Positions 49,101 through 62,200 of a DNA stretch of 64,000 nucleotides are shown here, piece by piece; positions within the stretch are counted from its first letter, which is position 1; the number at the start of each line of letters is the position of its first letter. Source of the stretch: Monarcha castaneiventris obscurior. Its lineage: Eukaryota; Chordata; Aves; Passeriformes; Monarchidae. Position numbers and translations under genes: made by a program. Location of the stretch: NCBI GenBank assembly GCA_026261815.1, contig JAMPIT010000575.1:40215501-40279500 (forward strand), given 5' to 3'. Under the pieces are notes generated by a model, which worked only from the letters and a program-made list of their open reading frames with translations, did no database searches and was not told where the DNA came from.

Positions 49101-52100
49101 TGGGGGAGGGTTACTGGTTTTTTTTGAGTTTTTTTTATTCCCAAAATAGTAACATTTTTTTTATTTAGAAAGTCTGTTCCAGTTAGCACCAATGGTGCTT
49201 ATCTATAGGCAGGAAAACCTATAGGTAGGCAGAGAATTTTATAGAGGGCTCCTATACAGTAAACCTTTTACAGAGTGTTTTATAGGGATTATAGAATAGT
49301 TGAAGAACACTCCTAAACATCACGCAAAAGTTCAAAGACACTATTTGTAAAAGATTTAATCTAAAAAAGCAGAGAGAGAAAATAACTTGGGATGGTCTTA
49401 TGACAATGTAAAAGGGCTTAACCCAGGGGACTACTACTGGAGGAAGACAGGGAAAGGTTTGGGAAAGATTTTGTCCCAGGATTCAGTGTAGAACAAGAAC
49501 TCTTCCACTGCAAAAGTTTGCGTTGAGTTTAGTCTGCTTTTGAGTTCTATTAAGGTAACCTCTTTTAAGGAGTTTTAATTGCAAAGTTTTCCCATTAGTT
49601 TATAGAAGCACTATATGCTGGAAATGCAGTGGTTGCTTTTTTTAATTAGCTAAAATAGCTCAAGATTCAAGCCACTTAGCATTTGCACATCTTTTGCACT
49701 GCAGTTTTCTTGTTTCACTGCTTCTCCTGATGATTTATGAAACTTGCTCAAAGAAAGAGTTAACTGATCCAGATACAGAATATACAAAGCCCAAAATAAC
49801 TGAAGTTGAAAAAAAATTTTCCTCTAAATTCAAGTCAGGATTAGGAATGTTGTTGCATTGAACCATAACTATTAAGATTTCAGACAGAAGTATGTTGGTA
49901 ATATTTTAATTCCTAGTGACTGAATTCAAATTTGTGCAAATTGATAAAGAAAGTGACCTTTGCTGCTGTAAATGGTCTCAGATTATGAAGAATGGTCCTG
50001 AATGTTATGTATCTTAGGGTCTCAGGATCTTAGATACAAATTAACCATTGACTGCTGCTTTGCAGTCATAGGGTATGGCATAATGTTCAAATAAAAATTA
50101 CGTGTAAGTTTGAAATCCTTATCAGCATATCGAAATAACTGCATTGTGAACAGCAGGAGTTTTGATAGAAGTTAGAACTACAGCAAGTATGTGACAGGAT
50201 GATTTGTTACTTTTGGGTCAAACAATGGGTATTTCAATAGTTGTTGCTGATGGCAGAGAAATTTTAGTGTTCGTTTGATCTTTCATATTGAGGAAATAAT
50301 AGGTTCTTGTTTTTGCATGCTTATATGAGCAGTCTCAATTGAAAAAATATTTCTAATTTAGGAAGCTTTTTCCAGTTAATTAGGTACAATGAATATTAGA
50401 GCTACACAATTACGTGCAGTAGTGTTCTAATTGACCAAAAGCAAAGGAAATACTCTCTCTGGGCATCGCAATAGTTTTGACACTTCTGGCACGCAGTTGG
50501 AAAGGGAATATTTTGTTTTCATCCTGTAAAACAACTGTGCAGGTTGAAAGGAAAAAAAATTAAGCTTAAGGTCATATTTGAAGTACAAACAATTATGTCA
50601 TTACTATAGGAAAAATGAGATTCTTAGAGAACTGTGAACATTTCATCAGGAAGATAATTAAAAACCCCATAAAAATTAGATGCTCCTCCTAATCATTTAG
50701 CTTAAATAATATTTCCCAGGTTTCTGAATATCTTTTGTGAGCCTGTCCTGGATGAATATCAAGCAATTGGAAAGGAGAAACAATTAGCATTGGTCAGTGA
50801 TGCCTAAAAGAAATCTGCCGTATATTTCTTTGCCAAGTTCAACACAATCTCATTCCCTGCAAAAACAAAATGGAACAAAAACCCCCATGATAACTCTTTT
50901 GGTTTTCGTTGACCCAGGCCTCCCAAGCAAGATGGCATGTTGATTATTGTAGTGAGTCCTCTTTTTCCTTGATGTGTATGGCTGCCCAGAAAAATTATCT
51001 ATATACCTAGTCAGTGAAAATGTTCAGGTTTTCATGTTTAGATGCAACTATATATGCACAAATCTTCACATTGCAATGTTGTGTATAAGCCTGTCAGATG
51101 TCCTCACTCATCTCTGAATGTCCAAATGGTGATGTTTGGTTTCATCCAATACCAGATGTGCTGGATTTAAAAGGAGATCTTAGATGCCACTTTACAACTA
51201 TGTGGGAAATGTGATGAAATCTAGGTTATTACTCAGTGAGGACTTTTCTATGTGGAAAAAGACTGCAGACTTGGTCATAATTACTGCTCGACATCTTCAA
51301 ACACAAATAAACAGAAATCTCTGCAGCCCAATAAGTATGCTTGAAATTTTGGACTCTCATTTGGAGAACTAAATAATGTACCACTCTTTCCCTCATTGCT
51401 TATTCTGAGAGTATCTCATTGCTTTTGTGTCTTTAAGGTTTGGACTCAGTTCCCTTTTTTCAGCCATAAAACACCTGTTTCCAAATAAAAATTAAGTGCT
51501 TTTAGTTGTTTTTGATGTCTAAGAGTTGCAGAAAACTTGTTTATAAGTATGACATACATACATGGCATTTAATACTTATAAATAATAATATATTTCAAGA
51601 TAGTCATACTATTTCTAGAAAGGGCTTTCTAGGCAGAATTCAGAGTTCAGTGTAACTGATCAACTAGTGACATCAAGTATGAATAAAATATGGATTTTAA
51701 AGCTGTAAGAGTAAAGTTATGTTTAAATTTTAGTTTGACACTTTGTTTCTGCTAAATATGACTTTCTTTTACATTTATTCCTCTGTAATTAGAAATACAT
51801 GAACATCATATGCTCTAGTTGTAAAATAAAGAAGATTTTATTCCTTTCTTGTGCTGTATTCATTAGGATATTTTTCCCCAGACACTGAATTTCCAATTTT
51901 TCTGTCATATTAGGATATATCCCAGTGAAGACGTCTTTCCATGCAGTGATATGCAATAGGATTTGCTCTCTAACATATGAATACAACGTTGTCATTCTAG
52001 TATTAGTTCAGTGTTTAGTCCAGTGCATTACAGAACACAATTTCACATGAACATTTTCAGGGCTTCTAAAATGATAAATTTATAGTTCAAAATTTGGCTG

Positions 52101-55100
52101 AGACACCTCTAAGTGGAAGGAATGCTGTGAACAGTTATCTTAAAACAACCATTTCCACAGTAAATTTTTAGGGACTTGCAGCAGGTGCTGGTCCTTCCAT
52201 TTAGAATAAGATTAATAGCAGGTGAGTCAATAAATTCTTCCCAGTGCATTTAAAATCTCTGCTGCAGACAGGATATAATGGTGGGTTACCATCATTATAC
52301 TTTAATTAATTCCAATTGTGCTGTCAATTTACTGTCATTGTAAATGTGTGTATTCAAGGCTCTCCCAAATAAATGTCTGGAGACATTTAATGGTGCAGGT
52401 CTTCAGGGAAAGTGCTGAATATTCATTTGCCACAAAAGGACCCCCACAACTTAGACAATCCTTGTTTTCATCGCAGATTATAGATAGGAGAAGAAATTAT
52501 ACATTAATATTCTGTAAGTAATTTCTTAGGCAAAATTTTCTCAGGTTTAGATACATATTCACACAACAGATCATTATTACAATGTGGTAGGATACTCAAA
52601 TTTTGATCTGTAAAATTATTAAAAAATTCTTGTTCAACCAAACGAGTTCATCACTCCTCAATAGGTCTCCCAGAAAATGAGAGGAAGATCCAAACTAGTA
52701 AGAATCCCAAGTAAATTTGCTTTTAGAGCTCTATCCAGGCTGTAAGTTAACCATGCTAACATTCCTACACCATGTGATTAAGATCAGGGACTTCTTCATG
52801 CAAAGCTCTCAGATGAACACTCTTAGTCACTGAGCTGGGAAGGTTTTATCATTTTTTAATAAAATAATGGCAAGTATCAATCCATGTCTAATCTTTCTTC
52901 TGGGTACAGGAAATATTTGCCTTTCATTTTCTCCTTAGCATTCTGATGATATTTAGCCAGGAATCTTATAACCTTTTCTATCTACTGTCTTAAATGCTTA
53001 TCAGCCACTTATTCAAGTACCTCCCTGTAAACTGTTTAATGCAAAATTAGGCTCAAAGGAAGGTAAAGAGCTGTTACTGAAAGATTATGCAACAAAACCA
53101 AATCATTTTAGCTGAAAGGATTTAAGGAGCTGTCATGTTCTGGGAGATGCTAGATGGTGGTTAGTATTTGGAATATTAATGAAAAAATCATTTGCCTCTA
53201 CACAGCTGGAGTAAGAGGATGTGTTACGCTTTCTTAGCAGTCTGATATTTTTTGCCCCCATGAAGGAAAAAATTCTTATTGTATGGATACTGTCATGCTG
53301 TCTCAGTTTTTCCATACTCTGCATCTGAGGTTGTATAAATCATGGATTGGCAGGCTAAATGAAGAGATAGAGCAGTCCTTTCCAAAGTGATAATGTCTGA
53401 AATCCTGTCTGTAGCCCTTTCCCCTGTTCTTAGCCAAAAAATCAGAAACTGGTATCGCTTCTTTACTCCATTCTCGATTTCCATTAAATGGCCCATAGTG
53501 GATAATGTAAAGAGTTTTAGCTGTAGTAATAGCTGTAAATGTTTGAAATTTTATTACATCTACTCCTGTGATATGTAAGCACCTCAAAATCAATATTTAT
53601 CACATTATTATGTCATCTCTATTTTTTTCATAGAAAAATGAAATGCAGATGTTATAGTTTAGGGTTTGTAAGACACTGAGTAGAAGAGTGTAGAACTCAA
53701 GACAAATATTTGCAGCAAATTTGGAGGAAAACCTTTTTAAATTAAACCCCTTATTAAAAGTAAACCTGATTTTCTGAATACTTTTTTTTTTTGCACCTGG
53801 GTTGGAGAATAATTACTTTGTGATAACTGCATCATTGTAAAAAGTATCTGAAGGAGAGATCTCTCCTATAAATATTGAGACCTCTTTCTGGCCAGGTGAC
53901 AAACAAGGTGATTCTAACAAGGTGAAATTGTGTTTTGTCCTGGGATATGCTCAGTCATTTGAATCAGAGTCTTCTTTTGTAATCATAGACAGAAAAAAAG
54001 GATTTTTAGCTTTTAAATCTTCCCTAGCCAAATGAAAGGGCAGACACCCAAACACTGGAAAATTTAAGGTGGAATGGTGTAGTTCAGACTAAAGCCCAGG
54101 GATAAGATTTGCTTAAACAGACAGGAAAGTTTGGCTTTTAGACCCTTTTCTAATCCCACACCAGATTTCAAGATATGGTAAACTAGATTTATTTTGAAGA
54201 TGTATTTTCATATCAATCACAAATTCAGCACTTCCATACCCATATCTGAATTCAGATGAAAGGCACAGCTTGTGATATAGGGAGTATAGTAAACTAAGTA
54301 AGTAATTAGCCTGAAAAATAGTGAACGATGGGAATCAGGTCTTGAAAGGTAAAGCATTTTCAGAAAGGAGGTATTTTCATGGGAAGACAGAGCACAGCAG
54401 CATTGAGAATTGCATCCCATTGCTATGTAGTGCTCAGACCACGTGAGCTCTGTGATTTGTTAGCCACTTGAAAATCGTATATTATGTTTTTATTCTGTGC
54501 TGATCAATTTTATTTATTGTTGTACTCCATGTTTGATAACTGGATATAAAAAATGACTGAGAGGATTTTTTATGGCCTTAGCCAAACCTCCGTAAGAGAG
54601 TCATGTATATAAGCCTGAGAGAGATTGATTCCAGTGCACATAACTCAAAGCCTCAATATTTCTTAAAAGATCATGTTTCTTTTAGCATCTAATACAAACA
54701 AACAAAAATCTTCATGAAAATGCAGGTGGTGGTTTTTTTGCCACCACTGACTCTTAGTGACCAAAACAGAAGCTGGAAAGCTAAAGAGCCTAGAGGCACC
54801 ACAGCCATGGAAAAGCAATTATAGTGTAATGTGGGACGGTAAGGCCTTAATAATTCCCTTTATATCTATGCAACTCTAGTGGCCTTCTTGGTCTCAAAGA
54901 TCATAAATAACGAGGATGAAAAATATCCCTCTTCAATAATAGACTTTTGTTTCCTAATTTTCATAGGGACACCAAGCAATTACTCAGTAATTTTTATACA
55001 TTTCCTGCCAGTTGCTGCAGGCATGTTGCTTGCTAGGGTAGCAATAACCCAGAAGAACAGGACATGGTACAAAGCATCAGTAGATCAGCATTTCATTAAG

Positions 55101-55698
55101 AGTATGAAATGATGGCATGACATGCATAGAGCATTCAGTACGTGTACAGATTGCACGTACCAAAGGGAGTTAATGTAAGTCAAAAACATAAGATCTGAAA
55201 GATAATATTGTCCCTCCAATGGGTACAGTTGTACTGTATTATATTAAAGGCAAGAATAATTTAATCCTATTTTAAGTTTGGGTTTTTCCAGGGCTAAAAA
55301 AGCAAATGTTAAATACTGTATGACAAGTCAACACAATTTTTTTCCAGCAAAAGCAAAAACACCCCATTTTTAACTTCATTGAAACACAAAACCTGTCAGT
55401 GAGTGTGAACAGTCAGCCAATGCCAGAGATTTAAAAGGAACACCTTAGGAATAGAAGTCTTCATCATAAAATCTAAGTGAACAATTTTCAGCAGTGTTCA
55501 CTACAATGGAACTTAGGAAGTCCCCCTGTCAGGGCTGAAGTTCTTGTAACTGAAGTTTAAATAGAAGAAATTTTAGAAGAAATATTGACACTACAAATAC
55601 TAACAAACTCCCAAGGCCCACCTTCTGTATGGAAGGAAGCAGGATGTACTATTTTCCTTCACTGAGCCTCAGGACTAGAAGGAAGGTAGGTAGAAAAA

Positions 55699-55718
55699 GG
55701 GTGGGGGTGGGGGGGGGG
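55699..55718 (+). repeat. G-rich tract, possible G-quadruplex
   Basis: GGG-T-GGGGG-T followed by ten G. The runs are long enough to supply four G-triplets with one-base loops, satisfying the usual G4 pattern. It is isolated in AT-rich intron just upstream of the old CR1 relic. Confidence 0.85.
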
Positions 55719-55735
55719 TCTTCAAAACAGGGACT

Positions 55736-56213
55736 CCTAGAAACATCTGAGGAATGACAGACCACTAGGTCTGACCTCCGTGTCAAGTTTTTTGATAGAA
55801 AATACATAAAAAACCATGATCATTAGGACTGTATTTAGCACATTATCATACAGTAGTTTTACCACACAGTCATATACCAAGGACACAGCTTTCAACCAGG
55901 GAAGTCATGCTTCAGTCTGTATACAACTTTCCTGAAGAGTCAGAGAGAATATGAACAGGAATGGTCAAGCTGCTTTCATTTCACATAGTTCTTTACAGGG
56001 TCACCCATCAAAGGCTGTCTGAAAAACTAAATTCTCAGATGGGCTGAAGTGGAGCCCCATTTTCACTTAAAAATACATTAGAAAAAATCCACCCGTTGTA
56101 GGACCACGTAAACAGTTTGGAGAACTGGGAGATTGTCAGTGAAGACTTTTCTGGGACTTCACCATTCGACACATAAACTATCTGGGAAAAAAATGAATAG
56201 AGAAGTAGAGAAG
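55736..56213 (+). mobile_element. Ancient CR1/L3-like relic, 5' half
   Basis: Heavily decayed reverse-transcriptase sequence. NDRPLGLTSV (from about 55753) corresponds to [10 protein letters not shown] of the intact CR1. PGKSCFSLYTTF in another frame (from about 55896) corresponds to [13 protein letters not shown]. The last bases before the LTR (GGGAAAAAAATGAATAGAGA and following) match the segment just before the RT catalytic box in old amniote CR1s as I remember them. It continues after the LTR at 56859. Many frame changes and stops are present. Confidence 0.6.
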
Positions 56214-56218
56214 ATTGT
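56214..56218. repeat. Target-site duplication, left copy (ATTGT)
   Basis: Perfect 5 bp match to 56854-56858, directly abutting the TG terminus of the solo LTR. A 5 bp duplication is what an avian ERV integrase would be expected to make. Confidence 0.9.
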
Positions 56219-56853
56219 TGCTCCAGTTTGGACAAATTTGGAGGAAAGTATCCTCTGATAGAAGGCGGGTCACAATCACCCCTCCCCCACCAGGTTTGGG
56301 AAAAAAAAAAATTGCCCTCAGAGGAAAGTGAAAGAGATAAAAAAACTATTTATTTAACAGACACACAGGAAAAGGATAATAATGCTATATGATAAAACCT
56401 CTCACTGTGGAGAGAAACCTGGGAAGATTTCAGACTCCATCTGTAGGTGTGGTCTCCCTCCTCCTCCTCGGAGCTGGGTCATGGGCCCACCTCCAGGTCT
56501 TTGGTGGAAAATTTTCCCAATGCGGTCTGATACTGAAACAGTCCAGAAGAGAAGAAGGGAAAAACCAAAGTCCCAGGAAAACAAAGTTCAACTCTCCATC
56601 ATCCCCCTCCGGACAAAAGGAGCCAAAAGCTGGCTGAAAAGCAAGAAGGGTTCTTACCCTGCTCTTCTCACTGCAGCAGCAGAAGAACACAGAGGAGTGT
56701 ATCTGTGTCCTTGAACAACTGCTTTTAAAAGTTCACTTGGTTTTTTTCTCTCCCCCCTCTCAGGCTCAGTTTAAAGGCACAGAAAGGCACAAAATTAATT
56801 TCTGGGCATAGAGCAGCAATAGGGGATACACATCATAAAGTCACCCCAGGACA
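56219..56853 (-). mobile_element. Solo LTR, 635 bp, avian ERVL-like (- strand)
   Basis: On the - strand the LTR begins TGTCCTGGGGTGACTTTATG and ends GTCCAAACTGGAGCA, giving canonical TG...CA termini. It is flanked on both sides by ATTGT. An AATAAA polyadenylation signal lies in TTAAATAAATAG (about 56345-56358, complement), followed by the GAACCTGGTGGGGGAGGGG-like and GTGACCCGCCTTCTATCAGAGG segments typical of a songbird ERVL-type LTR as I recall it. No internal viral genes adjoin it, so recombination between two LTRs removed the provirus. Open frames here on both strands are LTR sequence, not genes. The family name is not verified. Confidence 0.88.
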
Positions 56854-56858
56854 ATTGT
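56854..56858. repeat. Target-site duplication, right copy (ATTGT)
   Basis: Identical to 56214-56218 and immediately after the CA terminus of the LTR. It marks the exact insertion boundary. Confidence 0.9.
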
Positions 56859-57500
56859 TGATATAGAATTATTCAGAACTTTTAAAGCTAAAAATAACCC
56901 TGAAGAACTGCAAAAGGATATTGCGATAATAGAAATGGAGTGGATAGGCAATAAATATTGTCACCACCAACAAATTTATATAATACCTAAAAACATAATA
57001 CCTTTATTAGATATTATCAGTAAAGAGATTAGGGTGCCACTGTGTATGAACATCAGCTCAAGTACAAAACAGCAAATAGAACTGAATTTCATGGAAAGCA
57101 ATAAGGAACAAAAAAAAATTTCAAGGAAAAAACGGTATAAAAAGATCTACGTCTTCATTATTGCTGCTCACATCTTCACATCTCAAAGTGATAGAATGGA
57201 ATTTGAAGCGGTGCCACATGGGCACTAAGAATGTTTATTAAAGATTCCTTGTAAGGAAGGATTAATGGTCTGGGGTTTTTCAGACTGTAAAAGATATATT
57301 TAAAAGGAGATATTATAGATATCCTGTAAAACCATGTAATTGTTTAACTGAGATGAATCAGAAACTAGTATTCATAATCATAAAAAAATTTCAGAAGACA
57401 GTAAAAGATAGTTACGCAAAGAGTGTAACTAAATTATGAAATTTATTGACATGTTACAAGCCAGTGGGAATACATTTTTATGACATATTATACTGGCAAT
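56859..57500 (+). mobile_element. Ancient CR1/L3-like relic, 3' half
   Basis: Continuation of the relic interrupted by the LTR. GAATTATTCAGAAC, GAAGAACTGCAAAAGGATAT, and later GGTCTGGGGTTTTTCAGACTG, AAAAGGAGATATTATAGATA and GCAAAGAGTGTAACTAAATT match, in order, the thumb and 3' coding end of old turtle- or L3-type CR1s recalled from memory. The region is collinear with the intact copy's [17 protein letters not shown] block. Divergence is much greater than in the other CR1 pieces here, so it probably predates them by a long time. It is non-coding. Confidence 0.65.
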
Positions 57501-59186
57501 CATTTCAGTCTAGGGTAAGGAAAATTTTAATTGACTACCATTTTTTGATGGCCTGGTTTTATTTTAATACCCAGGACATACATGTTACTTTTTATTTTTT
57601 TCTATAAAAATAAAAGGTTTATAAAGCAACATCAAAACACTGATTTAGTCATGTCTTGCAGGAAACGGGTCAGTATTGCTGGCACATGTAATACTTGCAG
57701 GATTATGTTTTTTAAAAATAAGTCTGCTACCTATAGAGCTACATTATTTATAAAATCACATTATTTGAAATAAAAGCATTTTATGCTTTCTGCTTCTGTC
57801 ATTTGATTCACTTATCAGACACATTTAGATTTTCTACCTAGACTTAAGCCCCTAATGAAATGTTCAAATGCATGTATGTTCAGACTTCCTCACAGAACCA
57901 AGCTTCAGTAGCCCATGTGACAGTGGGAAAATGAGAGCATGGCCCCATTGGAAACTTCTGAGCCCCATAAGGAACATTTGAAGGACTAGGAATATGTTTT
58001 ACAATTTCAGCCTTATGTTTTGTTTTTTGCTCTAATAGGTTGTGGGTTGTTTTTCCATCCATCTCTGCCAGCTGGTCTTCTCTCAGCTGTAAATCTCATA
58101 CTCTTCAGCTTCCACTTTTCTTCTCACACTCATTTCTTTTCTTTCTTGCATAAGAGATCTCTTTTCTCTCCTTCCTTTATGTTTCTTTTTCCTATTTGCT
58201 TGCTTTAGGTTTTTTTTTTTTAAATCTTGACTGATTTTTATAGATTTAGATTAGACTTGTCTTGTGGCTACTTTTTCAACAAGTCAGATTTTATTCAGTT
58301 TTCCTTATCTAAAAATCAGAAAAATTCTTACTTTGTTAAATATAGCTTTTTGTTCCTATTTCCTACCCCTGTAGCCCAACTTCCATCTAACCAAAAACAT
58401 CTGTTAGAGTCATACTCTTCTCCTGCCATGCTGATTATGATATTTCCTCCAAGTAGCATCAAATACAAATGTCTCACCTCACCTTATATAACATAACTCC
58501 ATTTCCCTACTGACTTCTCATTTCCTAAGGTCTTGTGATTCTCCAAAGCTGTCAATCACTCTACAGCAAATCTGAGATAACTGTATTTATTTCCATTTTT
58601 ATATTTTCCCATGCCTGAATGTTCCCTCATTTTCTAGAATGTTACCTTACTGTACTTAAAGTGTTGTCCTGAAAAAAGAATCATCTCCCAAATTGTCTCA
58701 CTGAAAATGACATAACTGAGTTTTGCATGTTTACATATTTGAGTTTTTATCTGTGTGCACAAATGTTCCTGCACAATTTGTGGATTTTTCACTGAGCTTA
58801 GGATGTCCTCAGTCAAACACAGCATGATATGTTGATTTATTTATCATAATTGTCACTGTGCTGGTAAACAAAGATTTGGTCTATGAAAATTCTCACTCTT
58901 CTATTGATATCCCACTTTAATCTTTGAAAATTTAAATGTTAACCCATGTTTAAAAAAATAAATCCTTTTTTTAAGCTCATTGTTCTGCTGCTGGTAAACT
59001 GTAGAGCATTTTAGTGTATATATATATATATAGATACTGGATCTGAGCACAGCATATCAGATCAAACGAGGCTATCTCCATCAATTACCAGCTTTACTGC
59101 TGGGCAGATTCAAAAAGCAAGCCACAGGCGTTTCTGTGATAATGGAAAACTGATATTTCATATTTTAAACATTCTTTATTTTCCAG
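57501..59186. other. CNTN5 intron, 3' end, no gene
   Basis: AT-rich intron sequence. A TA dinucleotide run lies at 59017-59032, about 155 bp before the exon. The intron ends TTATTTTCCAG with AG at 59185-59186. Confidence 0.65.
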
Positions 59187-59289
59187 GTGTGATGGGGGAA
59201 TATGAACCAAAAATTGAAGTCCATTTTCCTTACACAGTTACAGCTGCAAGAGGAACTACTGTAAGGATGGAGTGTTTTGCACTTGGAAA
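59187..59289 (+). CDS. CNTN5: Contactin-5 exon C: start of third Ig domain
   Basis: A 103 bp internal exon between TTTTCCAG and the consensus donor GTAAGT (from 59290). It begins with two bases completing a Gly codon from the exon at 42936 and ends two bases into a codon, so the next intron is phase 2. The translation runs from [19 protein letters not shown] to MECFALG. The linker [11 protein letters not shown] is a contactin hallmark between Ig2 and Ig3, and the Cys of MECFALG is the first disulfide cysteine of Ig3. The split last codon AA- fits the Asn of the family's FALGNPVP motif. Relative to the remembered mammalian CNTN5 the changes are conservative (such as Arg for Lys in [10 protein letters not shown]). 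Confidence 0.92.
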
Positions 59290-62200
59290 GTAAGTACAGA
59301 TTCTTTCATAATTAAATATCATCGTTTTTTTAAGATGAAACATGCCTAATTTGTGGTTTTATTATTTTGCTGGATTTTATTTTTACAGAGAGTCCTTACT
59401 GCACTCTCAAAATAACCAGTTGACTAACTAGCTAATTATGAACTCCCTGCCCAACCATTTCTGTGATCAGGAATTCAGTCAAGTTAAAAGACTCTCTGTC
59501 AAAATGAAAAGTAAACAATAAGAGGAAAGTTTTTTTAACTGAAATTTTTATCAGACTAACACCCATTTGTTCACTGGGATACTATAAACCAGTAAATTAG
59601 AGTTTCTTCTATCAAAATATCATATTTGGAGAATAAACAAACATTAGTAGAGTTTTTTCCCCTCCCCCATGTGCATAATTTATACATGAAGCTATGAGCA
59701 AAATGTCTTAATCATGTTCTAACACACTTTGTGGCAGTGCCTACTCTCTAGTTTCTACTTGACCTAATAGCACTAGTACAGAATGGGTGTTTACTATTTA
59801 TGTCAAGGGGTTTTTAGACGTTTGTTGATAAAAGAGTTTAGGGAGAGAAAGGTGTGAGAAACGGAAACTATTACTTCTACACAGTATTCAGATTACAGAA
59901 TATAAGATGAAACTGATAAAATTTCAGTTTTGTGGTGGTAGTAACTATTAGATACTCAAGTTACTATTATGATTGTTCCCAAGAATAAGGTTGGCAAGGT
60001 TAGTATACATCCAGACAGAACTAACAGTCAATTCTAATGATTCAAAGAAATTCTTTCTTCTTCACATATATGCTGCTAAAAACAGATGCTCCTTCAGTGA
60101 TGTTTCTCTAGAGACATATATAAAATTATATCAGGTAGGGTTCTTTCCAAGATACCTCATCAAATTCTGTGTGGTGTGTTGAAAAAACATCTCACTGTAT
60201 TGAATTCTTTTCAGTTCCTTTTCATAATGGTGCTCCTTTTGGACATCTTGCCCTTAGTCTCCAAAGTTATGCTGCTAAATATCATATATCCTGCTTGCTT
60301 TTATAATTCATGGCTTATCAAGACACGTACAAGTTTCTTACAGCCTGGCCTTGATTAAAAATAAGGGAAGGATTTGTCTTTGTGACTCCTTTGGAGGAAC
60401 TCCACAAAAGAGTTAGTCTGAGAAATACTGTATCTTACATTCCAATTCTTCTTACTTATTTACCTAAGGAGGAACCAAACAAAAGAGGTTAGGGGTTTTA
60501 AGACAATAGTCTGTTTTCCTGAGGATCATTCCTCCTGCTTGCTCAGCAGGCCTGGTTTTCCAGAATGACTTTTCAAAGCCTGTCTCTATTACCTGGGAGG
60601 ACTTTTTAAATGGTTTTATAGTGTTTTTGACCTTCATGTGTCACTGGTCCCTGGATTTTTTCTGTTCAGTATTTTCTCTTAACAGTTCCTAATTACTGAC
60701 TGGATGATATATGTCTGAAACTTACTTCCTTCTTGCTGGTTTTTCATATTTGACCAACACTGAGATGCTCTCAGTGTGCACGCCAACAGAAAGTATACAC
60801 AAATAATTAAGGAGAAATTCTGACAAAGTTTTTCAGTTGTATCTATTTAAGTTCAGTGAAGTCGATGAAGAAACAGGACATAGCCAAACCTGTCCAAACA
60901 AAATTTGGGAGACCATAGCCCACACAGAAGGAGCCATTAGTGACAGCAGCTTTTGCAAATTCATTCTCAAGAAAAAAGTAGTAGTTTAGAAAACAAATGC
61001 GAGGCAAGAACTTTTTTAGGGCAAAACACAAGTCTTATGTTTTATATAGTAAAGATAAGGAAAGAGGTACATGACAGAGGGCAGAAAAGTAATAAATGGA
61101 GAGAGTCCCTGAAATGCTGAAATAAATGAGGAAAAGGGCTGTTCTGTAAAGGCTGATGGCTCCAGTCTCTCTCCTGTCAGAAACACTGCCAAGTCAATAG
61201 TGGCAACGAGGCCCTTTTAGACTCTTGGCTATGGCTGAAGCATTAACCAACATATTACTTCTTATTTTCCTCATTTTGCTGGAATTAAATTGCTGTTGCT
61301 GACAGACTACAAGTCAACTTTCCAGTGAAAAGGAGGTATGACACACATTGTCCTTTGCAACCATCACTGAAAGACAAGAAACAGAGCAACTGATACCTTC
61401 CATCTTCAGCACCGTGAGATTCAGTAAACTCTCTCAAAAAGATTCTATCATTTTCAAAAAAGAAGGTGAAGTTAACAGGAAAGGCTTTGATTAGGTTATT
61501 TTCTCCTTTTTATTTAGTGTTAATCTTTAATAAACAAAAAATTAAAACTACCTGAATGATCAAGGAATTTAAGGTTATCTAATAAGATAGGTGACCCCAT
61601 TTCCTGCTATTGTAATGGGCAGGTATTTTTACCATGAACATTCCTTATCTTCTTTTCCCAGCCATTAATGCACAATCAAATCAGCTCAACTGAAATTGCT
61701 TTCAACCTGATATGGTAATAATTACATGAATGACATTTCAGGCACCATTTGAAACCTGGAGGCTGAGATGAGAAGCAGAAATGCATCAGATTTCCTATTC
61801 ATTTTCATAATTTCATTTTTCTCCCTCTGTTTCTTATTCCTGATGTCTTGTTATGGGGGGTTTTTGCTTGTTACATTGTGATGGGTCCCATTTACTAAAC
61901 TGAACCAACAACTAATTTGTTCCTTTTTTATTTAGTATTTTGAAACTTGGTATTTTGAGTTCTTATTGTAAATAACACAGGGGTTATTACAGTCCCAAAA
62001 CCAACATGCTGCTGGTTTTCTCATGCTTTAATTTGTCTGAAACGCTCTGCTCTCTCCAATGTAATTGGGAGAATGACAGACGTTCCAGTGAGATTTCCTG
62101 AAGTAGGCATTTGGCAAATATTCCAGGAAAAGCCTAGTCCTTAGTTACAGATTAATCACTTATTAATAGTGTTTATTTAGAACTGCCAGTCACTATGGCT

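Larger units (their letters stand above)
44984..55735. other. CNTN5 intron, no gene; simple repeats and small hairpins
   Basis: AT-rich intron sequence without supported genes. Small items: an AGAG-rich patch at 45086-45118, a T22 run with two perfect hairpins at 46049-46130, an A-rich run at about 49067-49079, two adjacent hairpins at 49185-49224, and a G-rich tract at 55699-55718. No transposon was identified with confidence, although old, diverged ones are likely. Confidence 0.55.

Noticed and set aside
56382..56714. 110-codon + strand frame and - strand frames of 60-86 codons
   Set aside because: All lie inside the solo LTR, which does not encode proteins.
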